A DNA stretch of 64,000 bases from the NCBI GenBank assembly GCA_910579705.1, contig CAJTUI010000003.1, positions 1 to 64,000 on the forward strand, in the 5' to 3' direction. Positions 32,099-40,122 of the stretch are shown here, in pieces. This stretch comes from an uncultured Christensenella sp. Its GTDB lineage: Bacteria > Bacillota > Clostridia > Christensenellales > Borkfalkiaceae. Made by a program: the position numbers and the translations under genes. Positions within the stretch are counted from its first letter, which is position 1, and every line of letters begins with the position of its first letter. The notes below the pieces were generated by a model. The model saw only the letters and a program-made list of their open reading frames with translations, was not told the origin of the DNA and searched no databases.

Positions 32099-33621
32099 TA
32101 CATAAAGTCCTCCTCATTTTTAACTGCGCTTGAACGGTTGTATACGATAAGAGATACAACGGCCGTTATGATAAACATAAATATGCTTATGACAGCGGCT
32201 ACGCCGTATTTCTGGTTTTGCATAATCAGTTTATACAGCCAGGTTATGAGAAGGTCGGTTTCGCCCGCGCCCGTAGCCATATCGGGGTCGATGGGGTTGC
32301 CGCCCGTCAACAGGAAGATAACGTTGAAGTTGTTTAGGTTGCCTATGAACTGCGTTATGAGATAGGGCGCCGTGATATGCAGCATATACGGCAGGGTTAT
32401 CTTGAAAAACGCCTTCACAGGACCCGCCCCGTCCATACGCGCGGACTCGAAAAGGTCCTCGGGGATGTTCATAAGAATACCCGTGCACATAAGCATAGTA
32501 TACGGTATGCCTATCCATATGTTGACGACTATTATCGTAACCTTCGCCAGATTGCCGTTTGTCAGAAACGGTATGCTCTGGTCAATCCAGCCCCAACTCT
32601 TTAAAATATTGTTTATCGCGCCGTGGTCTGCCAGCATCTGCGACATCAAAAGCAGTGAAACGAACTGCGGCACGGCTATCGTCATAATCAGTATAGTACG
32701 CCAAAGCTTTTTAAGCTTAATACCTTTTTTGTTGATTATTATTGCGACAATCATTCCGAGGATATAGTTCGAGAACGTTGCGAAGAACGCCCAGACCACC
32801 GTCCATAACAGTATGCGCCCGAACGTGGAGCCGAACTTCGCGTTACCGGAAATCCCGCCGCCGAGCACCGTAGAGAAGTTATCGAACCCTATCCAGGTAA
32901 ACAGGTTAGCTGGCGGAAGATGCGCGTCGTCGTAGTTGGTGAACGCGACGAGTATCATAAAGATTATCGGGAAAATCGTGAATATAGAAAGCCCCAGTAA
33001 AGGCATAGAAAGCAAAGTTCTGTGATACTGCTCGTCTGCGAGCGAACGCACGTCGTCCTTGGCCGTGGGAAGCTTCTGCTTTGCCTCGGCAATCTGCTGT
33101 GCTGCGTAACCCGTCTTGACGTTCTGATACCACACGTACACGAACGCGACGATAAAAAACACCGTCAGAAGTCCGTACAGAAGTATGAGAAGGCTGTTGT
33201 CGCCCTGAACGTATTCGTAAATATCCTTGTCGGGGTTGTAGTACTCGCCGCTGACCTTTGTGCCCAGCGTGCCCAAAAGCCCGAGATACTGCCAGCCGAA
33301 GAATATGAGATACGCGAAAAAGACGACCTCGAAAAACAGATACAGAAGTCCGCGCATAATCTGCTTTCTGCCAAGCTGGGACGAACCCATAAATACGAAA
33401 GACATTCTCGTTTTCCAGTCGCCGTGTTTTGCTGCCGCGCCGATAGTCATAAACCAGCCCTTTATCATAAGCCAGAACCTTATTGCGAGCGCGGGTATCG
33501 TCTTAGTAAAGAAATTTTTAAACGCCGTAGGCAGGTTCTTGAAAAACCCCGTCATCTTATAGCCGAATTTCTGCCAGCCGTTTAATTTCAGATATTCCAG
33601 TTCGGATATCGGATAAGTCAT
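32098..33621 (-). CDS. malF: maltodextrin ABC permease MalF, N-terminally extended
   Basis: 507 residues. The last 300 contain the permease core with EAA loop ESARMDGAGPVKAFFKITL. The first 200 add an amphipathic Phe/Lys-rich stretch (FFKNLPTAFKNFFTK), a few hydrophobic helices, and a short loop with a Tyr/Asp-rich face. This is longer than typical Gram-positive MalF (about 430) and has no E. coli-type P2 domain at the usual place. GGGGAG precedes the ATG. Confidence 0.9.
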   Translation of the reverse strand: MTYPISELEYLKLNGWQKFGYKMTGFFKNLPTAFKNFFTKTIPALAIRFWLMIKGWFMTIGAAAKHGDWKTRMSFVFMGSSQLGRKQIMRGLLYLFFEVVFFAYLIFFGWQYLGLLGTLGTKVSGEYYNPDKDIYEYVQGDNSLLILLYGLLTVFFIVAFVYVWYQNVKTGYAAQQIAEAKQKLPTAKDDVRSLADEQYHRTLLSMPLLGLSIFTIFPIIFMILVAFTNYDDAHLPPANLFTWIGFDNFSTVLGGGISGNAKFGSTFGRILLWTVVWAFFATFSNYILGMIVAIIINKKGIKLKKLWRTILIMTIAVPQFVSLLLMSQMLADHGAINNILKSWGWIDQSIPFLTNGNLAKVTIIVVNIWIGIPYTMLMCTGILMNIPEDLFESARMDGAGPVKAFFKITLPYMLHITAPYLITQFIGNLNNFNVIFLLTGGNPIDPDMATGAGETDLLITWLYKLIMQNQKYGVAAVISIFMFIITAVVSLIVYNRSSAVKNEEDFM

Positions 33622-33648
33622 TTTGTTCTCCCCTTACTGCTATTGCAA

Positions 33649-33676
33649 TTTGGGGCAAAGTAATCTTTGCCCCAAA
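33649..33676 (-). other. malE-malF intercistronic hairpin
   Basis: TTTGGGGCAAAG (33649-33660) and CTTTGCCCCAAA (33665-33676) form a perfect 12-bp stem with a 4-nt loop, without a T tract. It is more likely an mRNA 3'-end stabiliser for malE than a terminator. Confidence 0.6.
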
Positions 33677-33701
33677 CCAAGCGTCTTAAATATAAATAAA
33701 T

Positions 33702-34949
33702 TTAAGTGTTATCCGTCTTCAAATCGTTGATAAGCGTTTTGACGTACTCTTTGTAGTTGTCTTTGTTGATTTTGGGAGAAGTGCCGTTAACGCCCTCGCC
33801 GAACGCTTTCATAGGGTCCCAATAGCTGGAAGGAAGGGATTCCTGAGTCTTGGAGTGCGGGGCCTGCGCCGCAAGCGCCGCAAGCGCTACGTTTTTCTTA
33901 ACTTTGTCCATAGCCGCTACTTCCTTGTTGGAAGGGCCTATCTGCAACGCGTCAAACCTCTTTTCCTGCATAGCCTTGCCCGAAAGGAACGCCGCTATCT
34001 GGTGCGCCTCAGCAAGGTGCTTGCTCTGGGGATTTACGCCGAAACATTTATATCCCGCGAAAGACTTCATCTGGTAATCCTGATCGGTAAGCGAGCTGTG
34101 GAAAGTGGGAAGTTTGGTCGCCGCATAGTTGTCGCCGAGTTTCTCGGAGAGTTTAGCCGCGTTCCAGGTTCCCGAAATGCACGCGCCGAGCATATTTCCC
34201 GAAAGATACTGGTCGATAACCGAGTCGTCGGCGTTGACGAAGTTCTTGTTGGCGTTGAGGTCTATGTGCGCCATAGCGCCGATTTCGCCGTAGCTGTACT
34301 CGCTGCCTTCGGGTTTCTGGTCGAAGTCGCTGCCCGCTTTCTTAATGGACGTGCCCTCCCACTCGATAGTGTAGTCGCCGCCCGCGCCGAAGAAGAACGT
34401 GCCTACGTACCACGCCTCTTTCTGGTTAAACAGGAAATACTTGCCCGCCTTAGCGCAAGCCGAAAGCACGCCTTCGAGCGTCTGCGCCTCCGTTGCGCTT
34501 ACTACGGAGCTGTCGTAATACATAAAGTAGCCGTTGTCCGCCGCGTACGGATAGCCGTAATACTCGCCGTTTATCTCACAGGAGGCAACCGACTTCGCGT
34601 CGTTGTCGGCGATTATTTTCGCTTTCGCGCTTTCGCCGAGTTTCGCAACCGCGTTAATCTTTTTAAGGTTCATAAGCTGGTCGTTTGCATAGCCGTAAAC
34701 GTCAGCGCTGGCCTCGACGTCCTTGCTCATATTCGCATAAGCCATATCCTCGCCGCAAACGCCGAGCTTGATGGAATATTTGAAATCGGGGTTCTCTTTA
34801 AGGAACTCGTCAATCATTTCCTTTACAAGCGTCTGCTGTACCTGAGGCGCCCAGACGGTGATGCCCTTTTCGCCGCAACCCGTAAGTCCGGCGGTTGCGC
34901 CCGCTGCGATAACGCCGCAGGCAAGTAAAGAAATTATACGTTTTTTCAT
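33702..34949 (-). CDS. malE: maltodextrin-binding lipoprotein MalE
   Basis: 415 residues. The signal peptide ends in lipobox LTGC (Cys25). The SBP_bac_1 fold shows ITVWAPQ near the start, DVYGYANDQLMNL, and YPYAADNGYFMYYDSS at the sugar cleft. AGGAGG lies before the ATG. As the second gene of the operon, it would deliver maltooligosaccharides to MalFG. Confidence 0.92.
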   Translation of the reverse strand: MKKRIISLLACGVIAAGATAGLTGCGEKGITVWAPQVQQTLVKEMIDEFLKENPDFKYSIKLGVCGEDMAYANMSKDVEASADVYGYANDQLMNLKKINAVAKLGESAKAKIIADNDAKSVASCEINGEYYGYPYAADNGYFMYYDSSVVSATEAQTLEGVLSACAKAGKYFLFNQKEAWYVGTFFFGAGGDYTIEWEGTSIKKAGSDFDQKPEGSEYSYGEIGAMAHIDLNANKNFVNADDSVIDQYLSGNMLGACISGTWNAAKLSEKLGDNYAATKLPTFHSSLTDQDYQMKSFAGYKCFGVNPQSKHLAEAHQIAAFLSGKAMQEKRFDALQIGPSNKEVAAMDKVKKNVALAALAAQAPHSKTQESLPSSYWDPMKAFGEGVNGTSPKINKDNYKEYVKTLINDLKTDNT

Positions 34950-34972
34950 AAAAAAATCCTCCTGTATTGCTT

Positions 34973-36517
34973 TTATGATTTCACGGTTACAGTCGTGTCG
35001 TTTCGATTTTGATTTTTATTGACCCTATCGGTATTTTGCGCTTCGTCCGAAAGAAAATTCAGGCTGTCCTCGGAAAAATCCTCTTTTACGAAACGCCAGC
35101 TCCAATTCTTATCCGAAACGGTGGACGGCAGGTTCATACGCGCCTCCCCGCCCATAGCCAGAACGTCCCAGTACGGGATTATCACCGTATCCGCAACCGA
35201 CGCGAACGCAAGCCTTATCACGGTGCGGCACATCGTTTCAGAATTCGTCAGATCCGCGGTTATTCCGAACGCCGCGCATTCCCGCAACAAATCCGCAGTG
35301 TATACCCCGCGCTCGTACTCGTTCAAATCGTCTATATACTGCCGAATCGGCATATTGTCGTGCGTGCCCGTATAGCAGACGAAATTGTTTGTATAGTTCG
35401 AGGGTTTGTGCTCGTTGTCATATCTGCCGTCGAACGCGAATACAAGCACCTTCATACCGGGATAGCCAACGTTTCTCATAAGCCGCCTGACCCCGTCGTC
35501 GATTACGCCCAGATCCTCTGCGACTATCTTAAAGTCGAGTTTGTCTTCAAACAGTTTTTCCTTCGGCCCGTCCCGCCAGCTGCCGTGCCGCGCGGTCTGC
35601 TCTTCGGGCGGAACCTCGTAATATCTGTCGAAACCGCGGAAGTGGTCAATCCTTAAAATATCGTAAAGTTTCAGACAACCCGCAATGCGCCTGTTCCACC
35701 AGCCGTAGCCGTCCGCGGCCATTTTCTCCCAGTCGTAAACGGGATTGCCCCAAAGCTGTCCGTCCTCCGTAAACGCGTCGGGCGGGCAACCCGCAACCCC
35801 CGCGGGATTACGGTTTTCGTCCATTCTGAAAAGCTTCGAGCCGTAGTTCCATACCTCCACGCTGTCGTATGCGACGTACAGCGGTATGTCGCCCATAATG
35901 CTCACTCCGCGCGCGTTTGCATAGCCTTTCAGCGCGTTCCACTGTTTCAAGAATATAAACTGCGTGAACTGCCAGAAAAGCACTTCGCTCTTGTTCTCGC
36001 TTGCAAATTTATCCGCAACGGCTTTGTCGTAAGTGCGGTAAGGCTCTTCCCACTCCGTCCAGCTTGCGTGTTCGAACTTTGCTTTAAGCGCCATAAACAC
36101 CGCGAAATCGGCATAGTCGCCTTTTTCCACAAACCGCTTAAACTCCTCTCCGCCGTCAAACCGCGAATAAGCTTTTCTCAGAAGCGCGATTTTGTTTGTA
36201 AACTGTTTTCCGTAGTTTACGCGGCGGGGAATATCCGAAAGCTCCGATAACTTGATTTCGTTTTTTTTCAGAAGCCCGTCTTTAACAAGCGCAAACAAAT
36301 CGATAAAATAATAGTTCAGCGCGTCTGACGAGCAGGACTGATACGGGCTGTCGCCGTAATTGGTGGGGTTGAGCGGCAATACCTGCCACACCGACCCGCC
36401 CGCCGCGCACAAAAAATCTACGAAGCGATACGCCTCTTCTCCCAACGTGCCTATCCCTTCCGCCGAAGGCAGCGACGATATAGGCATTAACAGTCCGAAT
36501 TTTCTGGTTTTTTTCAT
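34973..36517 (-). CDS. malQ: 4-alpha-glucanotransferase (amylomaltase)
   Basis: 514 residues of GH77. Visible motifs are MGDIPLYVAYDSVEVW, LRIDHFRGFDRYYEVP with the nucleophile Asp, VAEDLGVI with the acid/base Glu, and YTGTHDNMP with the stabilising Asp. It rearranges maltooligosaccharides in the cytoplasm. The C-terminal tail past the domain is Asn/Thr-rich. First gene of the operon; its promoter and three TTTCG-type sites lie upstream. Confidence 0.93.
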   Translation of the reverse strand: MKKTRKFGLLMPISSLPSAEGIGTLGEEAYRFVDFLCAAGGSVWQVLPLNPTNYGDSPYQSCSSDALNYYFIDLFALVKDGLLKKNEIKLSELSDIPRRVNYGKQFTNKIALLRKAYSRFDGGEEFKRFVEKGDYADFAVFMALKAKFEHASWTEWEEPYRTYDKAVADKFASENKSEVLFWQFTQFIFLKQWNALKGYANARGVSIMGDIPLYVAYDSVEVWNYGSKLFRMDENRNPAGVAGCPPDAFTEDGQLWGNPVYDWEKMAADGYGWWNRRIAGCLKLYDILRIDHFRGFDRYYEVPPEEQTARHGSWRDGPKEKLFEDKLDFKIVAEDLGVIDDGVRRLMRNVGYPGMKVLVFAFDGRYDNEHKPSNYTNNFVCYTGTHDNMPIRQYIDDLNEYERGVYTADLLRECAAFGITADLTNSETMCRTVIRLAFASVADTVIIPYWDVLAMGGEARMNLPSTVSDKNWSWRFVKEDFSEDSLNFLSDEAQNTDRVNKNQNRNDTTVTVKS

Positions 36518-36542
36518 AGCTGCACAGTTCCCGCAAAATATG

Positions 36543-36600
36543 TACGAAAATTTTTTATGTATTTTCGAAAATATTATATCATATTTTTCGTAACTGTCAA
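36543..36600 (-). promoter_or_regulatory. malQ operon promoter with three operator-like boxes
   Basis: On the minus strand TTGACA (36595-36600), 16 nt, TATAAT (36573-36578). Boxes centred on the CG are TACGAAAA at 36545, TTTTCGAAAA at 36566 and TTTTTCGTAA at 36589, spaced 21 and 23 bp. The core from TATAAT to the upstream box is nearly identical to the pullulanase promoter. Confidence 0.75.
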
Positions 36601-36663
36601 TAGATTTTTATAGTATTTCCCAAATTTTGTAATAATTTCTCATCTGAACGGGTGAAATAGGGC

Positions 36664-36692
36664 TTGACTATAATCTGTATTTAAAGTATAAT
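36664..36692 (+). promoter_or_regulatory. promoter of the lacI-family gene
   Basis: TTGACT (36664-36669), 17 nt, TATAAT (36687-36692). The palindrome GAAAATTTTC lies between the promoter and the ribosome site. Confidence 0.7.
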
Positions 36693-36726
36693 TTTATGTA
36701 AGACAGAAAATTTTCGGAGCAAGTAA

Positions 36727-37713
36727 ATGACCATCAAGGAAATTTCGGAAGTGCTGAACGTGTCCATAAGCACGGTTTCCAAGGCGCTGAACGACGCAAC
36801 CGACATAGCCGAAGACACCAAAAATATGGTGCGGAAATACGCCGAATCGGTGGGGTATCACATTAAAACAAAAAACCTGCCGCCGCGGCGCATTTGCGCT
36901 ATGTACGAGAGAGTGGATTCCGATACGAGAAACAATATCTTGAACCACGTAATTTCTTCGTTTACGGACATTGCTATAGCCAATAACTTCGAGGTTATTA
37001 TGGACTATCTCGTTTCCAAACCCGAAAATTTCGTTCTGGAAGACTATCTTAAACAAAACAATTTCTGCGCCGCGTTCATTGTGGGAATGAACTTCAAGAG
37101 CCGCATTTACAATCAGCTGAAAAATACGACCGTGCCGTTGGTGCTGTTGGACAACCATATCTCCAACGCGCCCATCATCTCCTCCGTTTCCAGCGAAAAC
37201 ACAAACGCCATAGTCAAGTCGATACGTTACCTCAACAGGCTGGGCCACAGCAAGATAGGGCTGTTGCTGGGCGAAAAAGTTTCGCTTGTTTCGTCCGAAA
37301 GACTTGCGGGTTACATACTGGGCCTTGCCCGCGTGGGCATAGACTTCAATAACGACTACGTGTACTACGGCGACTTTACGAGAAGTTCCGGCGAGGAGGC
37401 CGCGGCGTTTTTCAGCGAAACGGACGTAACCGCCGTCATCAGCTGTTCGGACATAATGGCAATGGGACTTATAGAGGGCCTTAAGCTCTACGACAAGCGC
37501 GTGCCCGAAGACGTTTCGGTTATGGGTTTCGACGATTTGAACCTTCTTAAATTCACCGCCTATAACCTTACCACTATGAAACAGGATTTCAATAAAATGG
37601 GCGAGCAGGCTTTCAGGCTGATATGCGATATGCTGGAAGGCCGCTCTTCACAGCACGTTCTGCTTGAATGTAAGCTTATCGAGCGCGGCAGCGTCATACC
37701 CGTTAAAAAATAA
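36727..37713 (+). CDS. LacI-family regulator, candidate regulator of the starch locus
   Basis: 328 residues. The LacI HTH (about 1-50) has IKEISEVLNVSISTVSKALND, then the hinge, then a periplasmic-binding-protein-like domain (about 65-325) with HISNAPIISSVSSENTNA, LGHSKIGLLLGE, VISCSDIMAMGLIEGL and VSVMGFDDLNLL. The ligand is probably a maltooligosaccharide (from context). CGGAGC precedes the ATG. It lies between the two operons that share the CGAAA boxes. Confidence 0.9.
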   Translation: MTIKEISEVLNVSISTVSKALNDATDIAEDTKNMVRKYAESVGYHIKTKNLPPRRICAMYERVDSDTRNNILNHVISSFTDIAIANNFEVIMDYLVSKPENFVLEDYLKQNNFCAAFIVGMNFKSRIYNQLKNTTVPLVLLDNHISNAPIISSVSSENTNAIVKSIRYLNRLGHSKIGLLLGEKVSLVSSERLAGYILGLARVGIDFNNDYVYYGDFTRSSGEEAAAFFSETDVTAVISCSDIMAMGLIEGLKLYDKRVPEDVSVMGFDDLNLLKFTAYNLTTMKQDFNKMGEQAFRLICDMLEGRSSQHVLLECKLIERGSVIPVKK

Positions 37714-37726
37714 CTCAAATAAAATA

Positions 37727-37762
37727 CCCGCCCCCGCGCAACGGCGCGGGGGCGGGCTTTTT
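37727..37762. terminator. bidirectional terminator, 13-bp GC stem
   Basis: CCCGCCCCCGCGC (37727-37739) and GCGCGGGGGCGGG (37744-37756) between the convergent lacI-type and HAD genes. Confidence 0.85.
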
Positions 37763-38453
37763 ACGTTAAAATTGAAAGCAGGTAGCGCGACAAATCTTTG
37801 AAACTGTCCGTGGCGAACGCGGCGATACCCGCCGCCTCCTCCACGCTGTCGCCGCGCGGCGAGATATTGCTTTTGACGTACGCCGCCGCAAGCCCGACGC
37901 CCTCCGCGCCGCAGATATCGGCTTTGAAGTCGTTGCCTACATACACGGTTTGGCTTTTGTCCAGCCCGAATCTTTCTATGATATGATTGAAAAACCGCGC
38001 GGACGGCTTTTTTGCGCCGAAATCGGACGAAAGACAAATACCGCCGAAATACTCCGCAATTCCGAGTTGTTCAATCTCAGCTACGGTAAAACAGGACTGG
38101 GCGTTCGAAAGAATATAAAGCTCCGCCCCGCCGTCTTTTAGTTTTTTCAGAAGAGGCAACACGCCGCGGTATAACCCGAGCCTGCCGCGCGACAGGGCGC
38201 GGAAACTCAGCGCGGCCCGTTTTGCAAGCTCCGCATTTCCGCCGAGCAGGGTTGAAAAGACGGCGGAAATATCAATTTCGCTATCTTCCTCCCCGCCGCC
38301 GAGCCCGCGGCACAGGTTTGTATATCGGGTATAAAAGTTTTCCACGCCGAGCTTTGAAAAGTAAGCGTTTACTTTTTTTATAAACCGCGCGCTCTCCTCG
38401 TCGGTGCTAATATCGACGAGCGTTCCGTATAAATCGAATACAAAATTTTTCAT
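37761..38453 (-). CDS. HAD-superfamily phosphatase
   Basis: 230 residues. Motif I FDLYGTLVD, motif II LSNAQ, motif III with K of GAKKPSARFF, and motif IV VYVGNDFKADICGAEGVGLAA. The helical cap (about 20-90) resembles YjjG-like or epoxide-hydrolase-like members that dephosphorylate nucleotides or sugars. No ribosome site is seen and the ATG lies 11 nt past the terminator of the lipoprotein gene upstream, so expression by readthrough is possible. Confidence 0.88.
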   Translation of the reverse strand: MKNFVFDLYGTLVDISTDEESARFIKKVNAYFSKLGVENFYTRYTNLCRGLGGGEEDSEIDISAVFSTLLGGNAELAKRAALSFRALSRGRLGLYRGVLPLLKKLKDGGAELYILSNAQSCFTVAEIEQLGIAEYFGGICLSSDFGAKKPSARFFNHIIERFGLDKSQTVYVGNDFKADICGAEGVGLAAAYVKSNISPRGDSVEEAAGIAAFATDSFKDLSRYLLSILT

Positions 38454-38465
38454 AATGCAAAAATA

Positions 38466-38489
38466 CGGGCGCGGATAATTCCGCGCCCG
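38466..38489 (-). terminator. terminator of the pullulanase operon
   Basis: CGGGCGCGGA and TCCGCGCCCG around TAAT. On the minus strand it is followed by TATTTTT. Confidence 0.8.
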
Positions 38490-38505
38490 ATACTTTATAA
38501 ACTTT

Positions 38506-40065
38506 TTAAGATGCCAGAGTTGCGGTTATCGCCTGCGTAAACATATTGTACGTTATGGTGTAGGTCCCTGCCGCCGCCACATAGTTGTTTGCACTGGGAG
38601 CCCCAGACCAGACAATTCCGCCTGCAAGCTCGGATACGAATACGGGTTTAAACGCGAATATAGCGCTTTCGACTCCCGCCACGGAACCCTGTTTGGCTAT
38701 CCACTCATAACCTTGCTTGCCAGTTACGTCTGTAATGTTAACCGAAGCGGATACAACGCCCGCCGTATCGGTTGCGGTCATTACGGGAGTAACGCCGTCT
38801 TTTAACGAGAAGTTCACGTTTTCGTCGCCGTCGACAAAAGTGCCTACGATATGGAACGTAGCTTCATCATATTCCACAACGTTGCCTTCTACGGTAAACT
38901 TGAAGAAATATGCGCCGGGTTCGAGCGTGATATTGCCGCCGTTTGCTGCTGCCGTCGTGTAATATTCACCGTTAAGCGCGTTGAAAAGCTTAATTTCCGC
39001 CTTCTCTTCAACAACAAGCGTGCCCGTCCAGGTAGCTTTGTCTGCGGATTCGGTAAGCTTAAACTCGGGCTTTACGTCCTCACTCCAACCGTTGACGGAA
39101 CCAATGAAATACATTTCGTGCGTAGCCTGCACAAGGCTTATAGCGTTCGTTTTCTGGTTGTACTCTATGGTGTAGCCGCCTACGGGAAGAAGGTTGAAAT
39201 GCTTGTCGATTTTCTCATCGGTATAAGCGTTTGCAATTTCAACGATAGGATAATCTTTCGCGTCTTCGAGAACGTACGTGGAATTGTTGATCTTGTTGTA
39301 AAGCTGAACGGCCGCATACTGTCCGCCCTCGGTCACAACCGCGCCCGTATTATCGCGCTTTGCGTCTTCCGCGGTTACGGTAATCTGGCCCTTCCAGGTA
39401 ATGTCGTCGCCGCTTACGTTCTCGGTCAAAGGCCAGTTGTTAGCCGTAGCGCCCCAACCGAAGTTGTTTATATCGCCGTATACCCACATATCGTGAGTGA
39501 TGGGGATTTCTTTATCTTTCTTGAAAGTTATAACGGGGTCTTTCTTCTGGCCGGGGAAAGTTTTCATAGTGAACGTGTACGTTCCGTCCTGACCCTTTGC
39601 AAGCGCGAGGTTGTTTGCGTCCGCGCCGTCGCCCGTCGTGAATATTACATTGTCGCCGTCTTTGACCACGGCGTCCTTGCCCTCGCCTTCAACTCCTTCG
39701 AACTGGTTAATACCTATCTGTCTTGCCCAGAGGTCGGTATCGCTGATAACTTCGTCCGCGGAAGTCTTGTAAAGGAATTTGAACGACAAACCGCTGGAAA
39801 CGTTGCCCGCATAGATATCGAGAGTGAGAGTAAACACGTTCTCGTTTGTAACGGTGGTGTCGCGCTTGAATTTAAGCTCGTCGTTTATGGTCTGGGGCTG
39901 CCAGTTATTTACCTTACAAGTTCCCTTCGAATCGTTACCTACGGCGTACCAGATATTGGTGTCTTCGACAAACTCGGGAGTCTTGTCGCAGGCCGCAAGT
40001 ATCGAAGTTGCGGTAGCCGCCACTGCACAGGTCATAACCAGTGCCAAAAGTTTTTTTACCTTCAT
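38506..40065 (-). CDS. multi-domain putative starch-binding lipoprotein
   Basis: 519 residues. The signal peptide ends with lipobox LAAC (Cys26). Four beta-rich units begin with similar strands: NIWYAVGND (about 38), MWVYGDINNFGWG (193), MYFIGSVNGW (318) and FHIVGTFVDG (404). The pattern iG..ngW...  and lysine/aromatic-rich edges resemble SusE/SusF-type or CBM starch-binding modules. No catalytic motif. GGAGGAAAA precedes the ATG. It is 57 nt downstream of the pullulanase gene, so it probably holds starch at the cell surface for the two amylases. Confidence 0.75.
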   Translation of the reverse strand: MKVKKLLALVMTCAVAATATSILAACDKTPEFVEDTNIWYAVGNDSKGTCKVNNWQPQTINDELKFKRDTTVTNENVFTLTLDIYAGNVSSGLSFKFLYKTSADEVISDTDLWARQIGINQFEGVEGEGKDAVVKDGDNVIFTTGDGADANNLALAKGQDGTYTFTMKTFPGQKKDPVITFKKDKEIPITHDMWVYGDINNFGWGATANNWPLTENVSGDDITWKGQITVTAEDAKRDNTGAVVTEGGQYAAVQLYNKINNSTYVLEDAKDYPIVEIANAYTDEKIDKHFNLLPVGGYTIEYNQKTNAISLVQATHEMYFIGSVNGWSEDVKPEFKLTESADKATWTGTLVVEEKAEIKLFNALNGEYYTTAAANGGNITLEPGAYFFKFTVEGNVVEYDEATFHIVGTFVDGDENVNFSLKDGVTPVMTATDTAGVVSASVNITDVTGKQGYEWIAKQGSVAGVESAIFAFKPVFVSELAGGIVWSGAPSANNYVAAAGTYTITYNMFTQAITATLAS

Positions 40066-40122
40066 TTTTTTTCCTCCAAAAATTTTTTTAACTCCAACCC
40101 GTTTTTCAGGGTAGTTTCCAAG

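Noticed and set aside
38460..38488. TATTTT 6 nt before the HAD start as another leaderless promoter
   Set aside because: The hexamer is the T tract of the terminator and the -35 position falls in the GC-rich stem (GGGCGC).
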